Shown: positions 32,306 through 44,179 of the stretch, in pieces | How the letters are laid out: every line of letters starts with the position of its first letter | Position numbering within the stretch: position 1 is the stretch's first letter | Origin: Malania oleifera | Lineage: Eukaryota; Streptophyta; Magnoliopsida; Santalales; Ximeniaceae | Assembly: GCF_029873635.1 (NCBI RefSeq) | Contig: NC_080425.1 | Location: 46,415,678-46,479,677 of the forward strand | Reading direction: 5' to 3' | Length of the DNA stretch: 64,000 bases | Notes under the pieces: generated by a model | The model's input: only the letters and a program-made list of their open reading frames with translations | What the model was told of the DNA's origin: nothing | Databases searched by the model: none | Program-made: the position numbers and the translations under genes

Positions 32306-33694
32306 TGTTAGAAATGGTGTTGTCCCAAGAGGAGGGGTGAATTGGGTATTTAAAAAATTTACGCAAATGCTTTAACAATTATAACCACAATTTAAGCATG
32401 TGATCTAAATGAGCAAATGCAATCAATGTTCACAACAAATATGAACAAATATAAAGTACTTAATTTAAAGGGATTAGGGAAGATAGAATAAAACCCGTAT
32501 TTTTACAAAGTTCGGCAATCCTTGCCTACGTCGTTGCCTCAAGCAACTCACTTGAGGATTCCACTATGCACTCCTTCAATAGGTAGAGAAACCTCTCTCT
32601 TTTAGTAGGCGGAGATGTCTTTTACAATCCCTCCTTCACTAGGCGGAGATGCCTCTCTTCTTTTAGTAGGTGGAGTTACCTCTCTCATTCAATCGGCGGA
32701 GACGCCTTTACAAGTGGAATCAACGAAAATAGATGTACAAAGAATTCTCCTTAAATGAACGAATAAGTACAATGAAAATAGCAAGCTAATACACTCTGAA
32801 TATGATTATGAAATGAAGCTCAAGGAGTAACTAGATGGTGAACACTTGAAAGATAAACAAAGAAATTTGCAAAGTGCGTGAGAAAGATTTTTAACAAAGG
32901 ATCAAAAGCTTGGATTTGTATGATGGATGTATATATCTCTTTTTCTCCTTTCTAAAACAAGTTAGAACCCTTGTATTTATAGGCAAGATGGTCTACTAGT
33001 CGTTTTATAGCCGTTGTAGTAATCTGCGCAATTTTCGGTCAATAGAATTGAAAATTCGGTCACCCGAATATCTAGGCAATTTTTCCCGTGAACACCCTTC
33101 AATATTTTGGGCATAACTTTTCCTACAGATCTCCAAATAGGGCGATCTTGGTATCAAAAGAAAGCTAAGAAAAAATCCCAAAACTTTCGTGTTGAACATT
33201 TTTGAGGATGAGAAGTTATTGATCAAGAAAATTGCACATTAATGCGACAGCGGAAAAAAGAAAGGGATTTGGAAAATCTTGTTTTGGGGTTTTTCATTTT
33301 AAAAATGATTTTAACACTTTGAAATAATTTTTGCACATTTATAAAATAAATGTAGAGTGCTTAGGGTCCAACTAAGGTCACCTATGAGCTACTTCACATA
33401 ATCAATGATAGTATACTCACATATGTCCTATTTGCAAAATTCATGAAATTAATTCTTTTAATTTCTTCAAGCTTGGACTTCATGTGCTCCATAATCATAG
33501 TCATAGTCTTTAAGTTTGGTCTTTATATGCTCTATGTTCATAGCCAAATATCATCATCTTGTACGCTTCATGACTTTCCAATTTGCATCTGTTATTGTGT
33601 TTAAAACCTTAATACCTATGAACACACTTAGTAGCACAATTAGATGCCTTGTTTTGTCATTATCAAAACGAGATGAAACCTAAAAAGGCTAACA
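32306..33694 (-). repeat. 3' LTR of the 32306-38726 element
   Basis: Reads TGTTAGAAATGGTG to AAGGCTAACA on +. It has a run of short repeats (TAGGCGGAGATG-type, 32570-32712) and the module at 33091-33258 that is shared with other families. Confidence 0.9.
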
Positions 33695-34689
33695 ATCTCC
33701 CCCTTTTTGATGATGACAAACAAGGAGTAAAATGAGGTAGCCTTGACAAGACTCCTCCTCACAATATGTATAAACATAAAGATAAGCAGTATAAAGCATG
33801 TTAGACATATTGAGATTAAGACTTAGATTTTTTTTAAGTTAGTCATTTAAGCTCAATTTTAACTAGCTTTCAAAATGTATTTTGTTTATTAATTCCCCAA
33901 ATTTAACCATCATAATTTTCCCCCTTTCAACTTAGAATTTAAAATTATTTTGCTTATGGTTCTTCTAAGTATAATCATTTTGCTCATAATTCTCTCCCTT
34001 TCGACATAAGCAAAAGGCGTCGTCTAAACATAATATATTCAAAGATTATATAGTATGGCTTTAGAAGAATTTTCAACTATTTCTTGTAAGCTTGGACTTT
34101 TGAACTTCATGACATAAATTTAAATTTCATAATATTTCTAATACCAAATGTCATGAGAGCTTTTAAATCTCCATCTTGCGGTTAGAATTTTCCTTTAGAT
34201 ATAATCAACAGATAAGATTTCCATTTTTGTTCTAAGTTCCTTTCTTGCCATAAAATTTCCATTTTGTTCTATGCTCACCTAGCTTTTGATTTCAAAGCCC
34301 AAGGTTTTCAGTTTTGCTGTATGCTCACTCAGCTTTTGACTTCAAAGCATAAGATTTCCATTTTTCTTCAATACTCAAAAAGCATAGGATTTTCAATTTT
34401 TCTTCTATGCTTACCCAACTTTTCAATTTTGCTTTTAAGATCTCCCCTTTTAATCTAAGGTCAACGGTTTTGCATTTTACTCTACATTCTCTCCCTTTTT
34501 GATCCAAGATTATTTATTTTTGTAGTTTTGTTCAAAATTCTTCCTTTTTATCTAAAATTATTCCTCCTGCATTTTGTTCTAAATTCTCCTCCTTTTTATC
34601 TCAAAATAAGATCTCCATTTTTTAGAACTCCATTTTTCGGTTTAAGTTCTCCCAGCTCATTTGTTTATTTTGCCTAAATTGAATTAAAA

Positions 34690-34870
34690 ATTTGAATGTT
34701 CGCATGAGTAAGGGATTTTAAAACCCGAGTAGCATCCATTTGATAAAACTTGAAATACTTATGGGAAGCAAAGGCAATATCACATGCAAATGGCTTTTCA
34801 ATTTTAGCTACTGGTGCGTAGGTTTCTTTGAAATTGATACCTTCTTGGTTGAAACCTAGTGCAACTCACC
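34690..34870 (-). pseudogene. Copia RT fragment
   Basis: The minus strand reads GFNQEGINFKETYAPVAKI, then ASHKYFKFYQMDATRVLKS, the conserved start of copia RT (ETYAPVA and YQMDV blocks). It is the only pol piece clearly recognisable in this element. Confidence 0.65.
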
Positions 34871-35118
34871 TAACTTAGTTGCCAGCAAAAATGCCATTTT
34901 TATATCCTATTTAGTTCCTATAATCAATAGGTCTAGGAACTAACGTCCAAAATTTTCTTCACCCATTTCATCTTTAATTGCATAAAAAACATTGTTGGGT
35001 TCTAAGGGTGTAGAATAATTACCTATGTTTCAAAGTGAAGAGCGAGGATTTACCCTATGTAAATATTTATCAAGTATTTGATAGAGGGTTGAGAGCTAAT
35101 TAGGGAGTATGGACTTTA

Positions 35119-35119
35119 A

Positions 35120-35156
<37 letters not shown>

Positions 35157-35157
35157 T
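35119..35157 (+). repeat. (AAT)n microsatellite
   Basis: About 12 uninterrupted ATA/AAT units inside the decayed interior of the copia element. Confidence 0.95.
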
Positions 35158-36157
35158 TTTCATGCTTGTGGATTAAGCATGATATGAGTATGTGCTATAC
35201 CATTTTGAGCATTTAAGAGTATATGAACTTTTTTATGATCAATGCTGGACTAAGGTATTTTTCATAGATTAAGCATAGAGGGAATATGTTATTACAACTT
35301 GAATTCTTTAGAATGTGCCTCTAATTTGATCATGGTAGGATGTCTTTTAGGAAGCAATAACAGATTTTTTCTTAAGAATCGATCATGATAATCAGTGCTT
35401 ATAATCAGGTTTGGGAAGGTTTTACTAGTAGAGTTTGACGTGCTAATTTATAAGTGATGACTGAATTTTCATTTTTGGATTTTGATCTATCATTAATGTT
35501 CCAATGATACTTACGTTGTTATGATTAATTCTCTAAAGCTCAAATCTGTACAATGGACAATATATGCTATACTTTAGATATTCATATTTAAGCATAAAGC
35601 ATTAAGAATTATATTAACCAAGGAAGACACCTTTGTCCATCGGAAGTGGATTTACTAGAGCATGCTTCTGAGATTTTATTTAAGAGTAGATGATCTATGT
35701 TATTCATCTCAGAAATACAAGGTTCCAAATAAAATATTATTATTGTAACCCTCAAATAGGCTAGTTAAGCCCTTAACTTTTACTTTGGACATTTTGGAGG
35801 AATGATATAGATTTATATGGAGAAAAGTATCTCATTAAAGCAAATGCTTTTTCATCCCTTTCTAGTCCTAGGCTAGCATGCTATCTTATCCCTTGAGCTA
35901 TAGCCAATACTTTCATATATTAACCAATCAACAATGATATATACAGTTAAAAGATTATATTGGATTTATCATTTGAATTTTTTATTTTGGCTTAATTCTC
36001 TAAAGTTCTCAGTATAGTAAATGTATATACTGGGGTTTGACATTTTGAGCACTATCCACTATCCAAGTACTTAGTTATCATTGCCCTCTTTTCATTTAGG
36101 TATGGTTAAATCTACTTAATTCTTAATAACTAATCCTAAAATCCAAGGAGGAACTAT

Positions 36158-37219
36158 TCAAAAAATTATGTGACTCGTTTTGGTACCCATTCTTCCTTGG
36201 GTCCTAATGGGTTTGTTTTCTTGACAACCTATACCATCTTTCTTTCTTTGCCTCCCGCCTTCTAAATGGGCAAGTGTAATGAATGTGACATTTTCTTTCA
36301 CAATATAAGCATGTTTTGTTTGAGGGATTTGGCTTGTTAATCCTATTTTTATAAAAATAATTATGACCATATGATTTAGAAGAGAAATCTGAATCACTAT
36401 TTCTTTTAACTCCAAAGGATTTATTTGAATTATTATTTTTACTTGTTTTTACAAATTATTTCAGAATAATCTTCTAATTTACTTTCTAAGCTAGCGATTT
36501 TTAAATCATCTTCCTTTTTAAGAGTGGCATGAGATTCTTTTAAATCTACTAATTCCTTTGCCAACTTTTCATTTTCATTTTTTTAGAATAATATTCTTTT
36601 TAGACATTTTTACTAAAAATCTTATGAACCTTACATAATTCTTTTTGAAGTTCTTCGTAAGAAGGCAAGCTTTCATCGCAAGAATCATCATATGATTCAC
36701 CACCAAATTCACTACAATAATTAAATGAGGTAGAGGGAGAAATGTGTACCTCTTCATCGTTTAATGTCATCAAGCAAAAGTTTGATATTTCTTCATCACT
36801 TGAATCTGAATCATCCCAATTTGTGGACTTCTTCTCTTCCGTTCCTTCATATGTATTTTCTAATTCCTCCCAAATTTGCTTTGCACTTTGACATTTCATT
36901 ATCCTATTAAATTCATTAGTGTCTAAGCATTAATGTAGTGTCGTTATCATCCTATTCATTTTCTAGTTTGGGAAACTCTTGATTATTAACAATTTTCATA
37001 GGAATATAATTCCCTTGAACAAACCACTTTCCAAGCCCTCCAATACATTGTCTGGATGAAAATGCTCATTCTTTGTTTCCAAGAGATGTAATTTAAACCA
37101 CAAAACATTGGAGACTTTGTAAAAGATTGACCCTCACAAAACGGGAATACACCAATGTATGTCATATGATCTTTATTACCAAAACGGTTAATGTTATTGT
37201 AACTGAGCTCTGATACCAA
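36158..37219 (-). pseudogene. Copia gag pieces
   Basis: Minus-strand frames: 37219-36986 contains GQSFTKSPMFCGLNYISWKQ followed by a WRAWKVV block, the gag start of long-LTR copia elements. 36899-36600 contains CQSAKQIWEELENTYEGT and an acidic stretch. 36415-36158 has a degraded zinc-knuckle surround. They are joined by frameshifts and deletions. Confidence 0.75.
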
Positions 37220-37220
37220 T

Positions 37221-38726
37221 TGTTAGAAATGGTGTAAGCCCAAGAGTGGGGGTGAATTGGGAATTTAAATTATTTATGCAAATGCTTTAACAATTATAAC
37301 CACAATTTAAGCACATGATCTAAATGAGCAAATGTAATCAATACTCACAACAAATATGAACAAATATAAATGTGCTTAATTTAAAGAAATTAGGGAAGAG
37401 AAAATAAAACTCATATTTTTACAAGGTTCAACAATCCTTGCCTAAATCCTTGCCTCAAGCAACTCACTTGTGGATTTCACTATGCACTCCTTTAATAGTC
37501 GGAGAAACCTCTCTCTTTTAGTAGGCGGAAATGCTTTTTACAATTCCTCCTTCACTAGGCGGAGATGCCTCTCTTCTTTACGTTGGTGAAGTTGTCTCTC
37601 TCCTTTGCTTGGGCGGAATACCCCACTCCTCTCCTTTCAGTAAGTGGAGTTTCCTCTCTCCTTCAATTGGCGGAGACGCCCTTACAAGTGGAATCAACGA
37701 AAATAGATGTGCAAAGAATGCTCCTTAAATGAGTGAATAAGTACAATGACAATAGCAAGCTAATACACTCTCAATATGATTACGAAATGAAGCTCAAGAG
37801 TAACTAGATGGTGAGCACTTGAGAGACAAAGAAATTTGCAAAGTGTTTGAGAAAGATTTTTAACAAAAGATCAAAAGCTTGGATTTGTATGATGGATGTA
37901 TAGACTCTTTTTCTCTATTCTAAAACAAGTTAGAAACCTTATATTTATAGGCAATATGGTCCACTGGCTGTTTTATGGCGCCATTGGACTTTTAAATATA
38001 ATTTATTTTTTGAAAACTAGCCGTTTTATGGCCGTTGCAGCAATCTGCTTGTTTTTCGGTCGACCAAATTTAGAATTCGGTCGCCTGAACTTCTGAGCAA
38101 TTTCACCTACGAGCACCCTTCAGTATTTGGGGTATAACTTTTGCTACAAAACTCCAAATAGGGCGATATTGGTATCAAAAGAAAGTTAAGAAAAAACCCC
38201 ACAACTTTCGTGTTGAACATTTTTTAAGATGAGAAGTTATTGATCGAGAAAATTGTACCTCAATGCGGCGGCAGAAAAAAGAAGGGGATTTGGAAAATCT
38301 TGTTTTGGGGTTTTTCATTACAAAAATGATTTTAACTCTTTGAAATAATTTTTGCACATTTATAAAATGATTTTCAATGAAATATAGAGTGCCTAGGGTC
38401 CAACTAAGGTTTTCTATGAGTTTCTTCACATAATCAATGATAGTGTACTCACATAGATCCTATTTGCAAAATACATGAAGTAAATTCTTTTAATTTCTTC
38501 AAGCTTAGACTTCATGTACTCCATAATCATAGTCATAGTCCTTAAGCTTGGTCTTTATATGCTCCATGTTCATAGCCAAATATCATTGTCTTGTATGCTT
38601 CATGGCTTTTCAATTTGCATCTGTTATTGTGCTTAATACCTTAATACATGTGAATAGACTTAGTAGCATAATTAGATGTCTTAGTTTGTCATATTTAACA
38701 TGGGATGAAACCTGAAAAAGCCAACA
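37221..38726 (-). repeat. 5' LTR of the 32306-38726 element
   Basis: Partner of 32306-33694 and 117 bp longer. The extra length lies in the GGCGGA-type repeats (37490-37690) and in a duplicated GCCGTTTTATGGC[GC] stretch near 37970-38030. Confidence 0.9.
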
Positions 38727-38953
38727 AAAACAACATGATTATTTAAATTAATGCAAGACCACTTATTATATGATATGATCACATGATGGAGCAAATATGT
38801 GAAACAAGTATTGTAGCTGAACACAAATAGGTGAGAGTTAAATGGAAGTCCCTTATTCTAGAGTTACTCAGATACTTCTGTTCATTGTTTTTCTATTTTT
38901 TGATTTGCTATGTCATGCAATTCCAGAGTAATGCCTAAATTGTTCCTTTTCAG

Positions 38954-39031
38954 ATGGAAACTGTTGTTAATAATGAAGTCATCAGATCCATAATTTATTT
39001 ATTGTTAGAAGAAGACAAACACATGAAGTAA
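38954..39031 (+). CDS. DExH7: DExH-box RNA helicase last exon with stop
   Basis: CTTTTCAG precedes 25 codons and TAA at 39029-39031. It reads METVVNNEVIRSIIYLLLEE then DKHMK. The NNEV[IV]RSII..LLEE block is the expected extreme C-terminus of DExH7-type helicases, following IRKPQ of the previous exon in phase 0. The splice pair (GTATGT at 18513, TTTTCAG at 38951) is canonical. An isolated match this short would be weak, but position, phase, motif and stop agree. Confidence 0.82.
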   Translation: METVVNNEVIRSIIYLLLEEDKHMK

Positions 39032-39482
39032 TTTGCAGTATGCTATGAAGAAATACCTCTTCAGTTCATTACTGCGGTTCACAGCGCCACCCACAGTATT
39101 GTGCCCCGGTAGCTTCACCAAGGTTGCTCAGGTAACTTTGTATTTCAATTCTCTTTTGAAGCATCTAAGTACTTCATTTCTTTCATTTTGAACAATAAAC
39201 CCAATAACTGAGAAGATGGTGTTTATTGCAGGACTTCTTCAGCTGTGTCCCCTACTGCAATTCTTATCTGCTAAACTAAAGAGTTCCTTTCCTACCATTT
39301 GGCAAGTATTCTCTGTAGTAGAGTGTATTATTCTCCAAGTTTGCCACTTCACTAACTGTTCAGGGAGCACTAATCGGTCCCCAGTTCTTCCAAGCTTCTG
39401 GTGGAGATGAGGATTTGAAGCTCAAGAATGTGACTGTCCATTTACTTATCATGTGGCCCTGGCAACCCCTTTCAAAATAAAA
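39032..39482 (+). other. Candidate 3' UTR of the helicase, perhaps spliced
   Basis: The sequence after the stop is less AT-rich. It contains plausible donor/acceptor pairs: GCTCAG/GTAACT at 39130 with TTATTGCAG at about 39231, and a GCAAGT donor at about 39302 with TGTTCAG at about 39362. AATAAA-like signals occur at about 39192 and AAAATAAAA at about 39474. Splicing in the UTR is inference from these sites. Confidence 0.45.
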
Positions 39483-41470
39483 TTATTATTTTGAAATTTT
39501 TGAGAAATTGACTTCTCTAATTAAAACATTTGTTGCCATCTCATCTTTTATTTTTCCTGAGAAAACTCTTTGAAAATGACTCATTTGCATATTGGTGTTC
39601 CAATTTACTGTAGCAAAAGGCATTAAGCCTCTACCAAGCAAGGTATTTTGTCTACTTTGGCCGCACCTCACGGTTCTGCCTCATAGAAGGCTTCTTGTTT
39701 GATTGTCCTTGTATGGTCAAGATCTCCCTAGTGCATGTTCAATGTGGATCACTATACAAATGCTCATTAAATAACTCTTGTGGTACTTAGGAAGAAAGGG
39801 CATTGGAGGGGTGGGCAGGGAGGGGCACCAAACTGACGGTGTTTGCAAGTTCCCCCTGTCCTAATAAATCAGGCAAGGGAGTGAAAGGGTACACAATTTC
39901 CTTCCATCCCCTGCCATCTCTTCAAAATGATCCAATCTCATATCTAGAATCTACTAGGAAGATTTTGGTCATACGAGTATGCTTGAAGCTTCAATCTTAT
40001 GTGGTGCTTTTTATTAGGCAAAATCATAAAATCAAAACGGACAATACTTAGTTTATGTTGGATTAAGAATTTATTATTAGAGCTGTTCATGTGATTCTAA
40101 TGTGGGTGGAACTTGCATAAATGTGTGGATCCTACTGGCACAAGAGATCGTATGGGGGAGCTGGGAGCCCTTTCCCAAATTGGTAGATTTCTGAAAGAAT
40201 TAAAGTGCTATAAGCACTTATTGCTCCCAAACGGGAGCTAAGAATGTATTTTATGATTTGTATATTGTGCTTGCTTCTATTCCTTCTGTAACTGAATGGA
40301 AGGAGGGAGCTCAATCCAAAGTTTGGGATGCATGCCATAGGGCATTTTTTGCACTAAAAGAATGCAGATCTTTTGCGTCATGACTGTTCACAGCATTCTG
40401 CTCTCAGGATGGAGGGTGGCCTATATTAATCAACATATATAAAAGGGTGGGGCTATATGGCCATCTATCTATGAACATAACTTCAAAATAGTGCAAAGAG
40501 TATATTAAACTTTTATTAAATTCACACAATTTTAAATCTCAAAATTTATGCTTTCTTATGTTTAAAATATTTTATGACACTAACAATCATCAAGATAGAA
40601 CTAGAATTTTGTTGGACGAAGCTCAACTTACGAAGACTTGAAACATTCAAGAACTAGGAGGATAAGGAGACAATTTCGTAGCCCTTAGGCATTGTGTAGA
40701 TGTTTCATTTCTCATTAGAGTGGAAGTCAGTATATGCTAATGGCTCAGGGGTATTGTAAACAATGTCATTAACAAAACCCACTCAATAGCTTCCATACTC
40801 CATATGTCACGTAGAGCGATAATCTTGAGCTTTTTCATATAACACAAGTGATTAAAACAAAACAATCTTTGAATTTTTCAAAGACTTGTTTAATCTTTGT
40901 TAGTTTACTCGGATATCTATTTTACTAAAAATTTCTTTGAGAACATTTCTTTAGCTTCCTCGAAGAGTTTTATTCTTTTAACCCTTTCAAAATTTGGGTC
41001 ATCAACACTAAACTCTGGAATTTCCATTAATTTTTGGGTTTGAGATTTTTTTGAGATTTATCTAATTTTCAAAATCTATATTTGAGGTCATATTTTTCTC
41101 GTATATTTTTAAATCAGTAATTTTGGCATTGAGCTTTTAAAACATAAATATTCTAAAGTCAACTATTTTTTTCCAAAAATATGATTTTCCCATATTCCAT
41201 TGGAGGGCTCATTAAGATTTTCGCCAATTCTAGGCTTATAAAAGTCCTTTAGGTTCATTAGGGGCCATAACTGGATTAGCTTGAAATTATTAACCTAGTT
41301 CTTTGTCCAAGCTAGGTTAATAATTTCAGTAATCATTTTCCTTAATGGAGTTTGCCAACGTCTAGTTGACTTGAATTTCTTTTCTTTTCAAGTTGCTTAC
41401 CTTCTCATGATCTGGGCCTTTTTTGCCCACGCAAGTTTTTCATAAAAGATCAAAGACTTGGTTAGTCATC
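39483..41470. other. Intergenic sequence, no gene seen
   Basis: No conserved coding features, RNA genes or transposon ends recognised. The right part may belong to the pararetrovirus-like relic that follows. Confidence 0.4.
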
Positions 41471-41479
41471 CTATTTATC

Positions 41480-43169
41480 TTCACGGTGCTTGCTAAGATA
41501 ATCTACTGCAACATTCTTAGAAGAGTTAAACAATTTCATATGAATTTTGAGAAATATAATTAGACCATCATACCCTTCTTGGATTATCTTTTACTTTCTT
41601 CTTTCTAGAAAGTATTTTACATCCTTGTTTTCTATTCAAATCAAGAAATTAACAAGAGTCAAATAAATTTGAAATTTCTTGATTCCATTTCTTATGGCTA
41701 AGAGTTTTTTTTTTTTTTTCTCAAATATCATATAATTTTGTTCATTTTGCTTAAACTTTCTAGAATTATATCCACAAATTAGCTCTTCAGATTTTTTTTT
41801 TTCTTTCAAAACTTGAAAAAATATTCTTCTTCCCTTTCTAGCACCTTAGGAATTGCCTTTAGAATCAATCCCCCAAAATTAAATTGAAGCATCTATTTAT
41901 AGAATTAACAAATCATTTTCTATTAGTGAATAAACCTGGTTTAAAGAGATTTTTTCTCTTTTAACCCTTTTGTGTTAAAATCTTCCCATTCCATTTTAAC
42001 ATTTGTATTCTTTTTATTTTTATTATTTTTCTACGTCTCTTTTTGTTTTCCTAAGAATGGCTTCTCTAACTTACATAACTTTTTAACAAATTGTTCCATA
42101 GTTAAGTAAAGACCTTGATTTTTGTAGTGATATGAGTTTGTAACACAATTCTTGATGAATTTAGGATTATTCACAAATAATCAATTTCATCCTGTCAACC
42201 TCTCTCTTTTTAGGACGAATGATTATTCTATTATCCTTAATTTATCTTTCTTTACAAAATATGTGTAGATGTTTTTTTTTTATGTTCCTCTCTAATTTTA
42301 GAGAAGATTAAAACGTCACTGATATAATCTAAACAAAAATCCTTAAGATATTTGAAGTTCCATCTATATCTTTGGAATATTTGTGCAGCATTGCAAGTTC
42401 CAAAAGGCAAAGATGTCCATTGATAGTGTCTATAAGGAACTAAGAATGTAGTTAAGGTTTTGATCCTTCAGATAATTTGATTTGCCAAAAGCATAATTTA
42501 TATTCAAATTTGCTAAATCCTTTGACTCCTCTAGTTTGATTAACCAAAACATCCTTTCTTGGGATGAAATAACCATCAAACACAAGGTTTTCATTTAGTT
42601 TTTATAACTACATTCTCTTTTTCCCACTTTTTATGTCACTATATTTCATGATCAGTAATGTAGGACTAAAATGAGGGCTCTTAGTTTGTTTTATAAGTCA
42701 TTTATCTAGTAAATCTAACCTCAATATCTTGTTTTGTAAAGAGAATTGGTTTGACCCTTACTATTTTCTATTCATCTTTTAGTTTAGATGATAAACTCTT
42801 GATGGTGTTTCCCACAATAATAAAGGATTTTCTAAGATTGGGCTTTAATATCTTGTAAATCTAATGGGATTCTTCTAGTTGTTTTATTAGGCCAACTAAT
42901 TTAGCTTCTCCTTCTATTTTTTTTCTAAAATCAAGCTTGGTTCTCTTTGTTTAACGAGTTAAATTCTTTATTTCAAATGGAATTATGAGTTTGGGTCCAT
43001 GGCACTTAATAAGATTTTCTCTTATGTTAACATAATAATGGTCTCTAGTCATGCACATTGGGCAATATTGGATTAGGAAATTGTTTCCTAAAATTATATC
43101 TCTACTCATGTCAGGAAAGCATAGGAATTTAGGCATGCTAAAAGTCATTTTACCTTTGGAAATCATCAT
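41480..43169 (-). pseudogene. Endogenous pararetrovirus-like relic (Caulimoviridae type)
   Basis: On the minus strand, in order: an aspartic protease-tail-like stretch with DIILGNNFL (about 43060-43100), reverse transcriptase-like pieces at about 42620-42280, and RNase H-like pieces at about 41900-41480. No integrase follows. The order protease, RT, RNase H without integrase, and the RT being closer to pararetroviruses than to copia or gypsy, suggest an old integrated Caulimoviridae copy. Many stops, frameshifts and T-rich expansions (for example 41707-41720, 42271-42280) break it, and the second Asp region of the RT box is altered. No intact frame remains. A degraded gypsy element is the alternative. 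Confidence 0.55.
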
Positions 43170-44179
43170 CTAGTGAAAGGAATAATTTTTTATTTTTTAT
43201 TTTTGGTTTATATTCCATTAGAGTTGCAGAATTATTTGTACTTTTTTGCAATTACTGGATTTTTTTCATCTTTTTCCATAATTCTATTAGAATTGCATTT
43301 GGTTGGCACATTGATGTTGTATCACTACTATAAATCAAAACATGTAAGCTATATGATTTATAGCCTAAAAATTCAAAAGTAATTTCAATATAACAATATT
43401 TCTTTTTATTTTGATTATAAAAGAAAAAAATATTTTTTTTTTCTAAATCTATATTCATCTACTTAAATCTAATTGATTTTGTTCTTCTTCTTGATAACTT
43501 GTTCCAATGAGTATAAGAATTTGGAGATTTTTTATTCATATTGTTTTATCCTCTCGTAGAATGCCATCACTCGCATTTCTAGATGATCCCTACCAAGTAG
43601 TATGAGCCTTGATTTTTCATTTTTAAATTCTTTTAGCATTGAATCTCCTTATTCCTTAAATCACTTATATCCATTAGGCTTAGTTGTATATTATGTTTAA
43701 ATGGTTTTTTTTTTTTTCTCATTTAGTTCAATGATCTTTGAATTACAATATCTTCCAGATCTTGACTTGTGTCATTTACAACTTGGTTAAGACCCTTCCA
43801 TGAAACATTAACTTCATTACTTATTGCTTTCATAAAGAAATTTTTTGTCTTAATTCTCAAAACAATTGAATCTTGTACATTTTTTCCACAATTGAGACAT
43901 AAAAGTATGGTCTCACTCTAAACATAATTTCTCCTTTATCTAGATTGGATTGTGTTCCACCAATCTAAGACTAGATTGGGTTACCAAATCTCGTATCTTG
44001 AAGTATATATAATATAGAGAATATCCATTCCCAACTAAATAGATGTTTTATTCTTATTTGAATGATTCCAATATAAATAAAACTCAATTTGGGGAATTTT
44101 TCCTTATCTTTTCAACTTTGTTTTTATCGAATAGCTTTAATTCTAGCTTATCAGAAGATTTTTTTTTTGTGATTCTAGT
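43170..44179. other. T-rich sequence, no gene seen
   Basis: Low-complexity T-rich sequence with no recognisable domain. It may hold the upstream part of the pararetrovirus-like relic, but nothing in it supports that directly. Confidence 0.35.

Larger units (their letters stand above)
32306..38726 (-). mobile_element. Long-LTR copia retrotransposon (decayed)
   Basis: LTRs 32306-33694 (1389 bp) and 37221-38726 (1506 bp) are flanked by the perfect duplication AAAAC (32301-32305 and 38727-38731). A reversed primer site (GAGCTCTGATACCA) ends at 37218 and a reversed purine tract (CTCCCCCTTTTT) begins at about 33698. The gag type and the AATTGGG/CTCCCCC signature sequences suggest the SIRE/Maximus-like group; that lineage call is tentative. 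The 3.5-kb interior keeps gag pieces and one RT piece, the rest being AT-rich decay. Confidence 0.9.
18513..38953 (+). other. 20.4-kb helicase intron filled with transposons
   Basis: The intron starts GTATGT and ends with a pyrimidine-rich TGTTCCTTTTCAG. It contains a miniature copia derivative, a copia with a hAT inside, a copia relic and a long-LTR copia, together about 19 kb. All four retroelements are antisense to the gene. Original intron remains at about 18513-19289, 20450-20578, 31860-32305 and 38727-38953. Confidence 0.85.

Noticed and set aside
33005-33226. Similar minus frames in the shared module (33005, 38175, 58586) as a conserved small protein
   Set aside because: No common start context, stops at different points, and the match is as good at the DNA level; kept as a non-coding module unless codon tests say otherwise.
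39216-39410. 64-codon frame after the helicase stop
   Set aside because: It crosses candidate UTR splice sites and has no domain.
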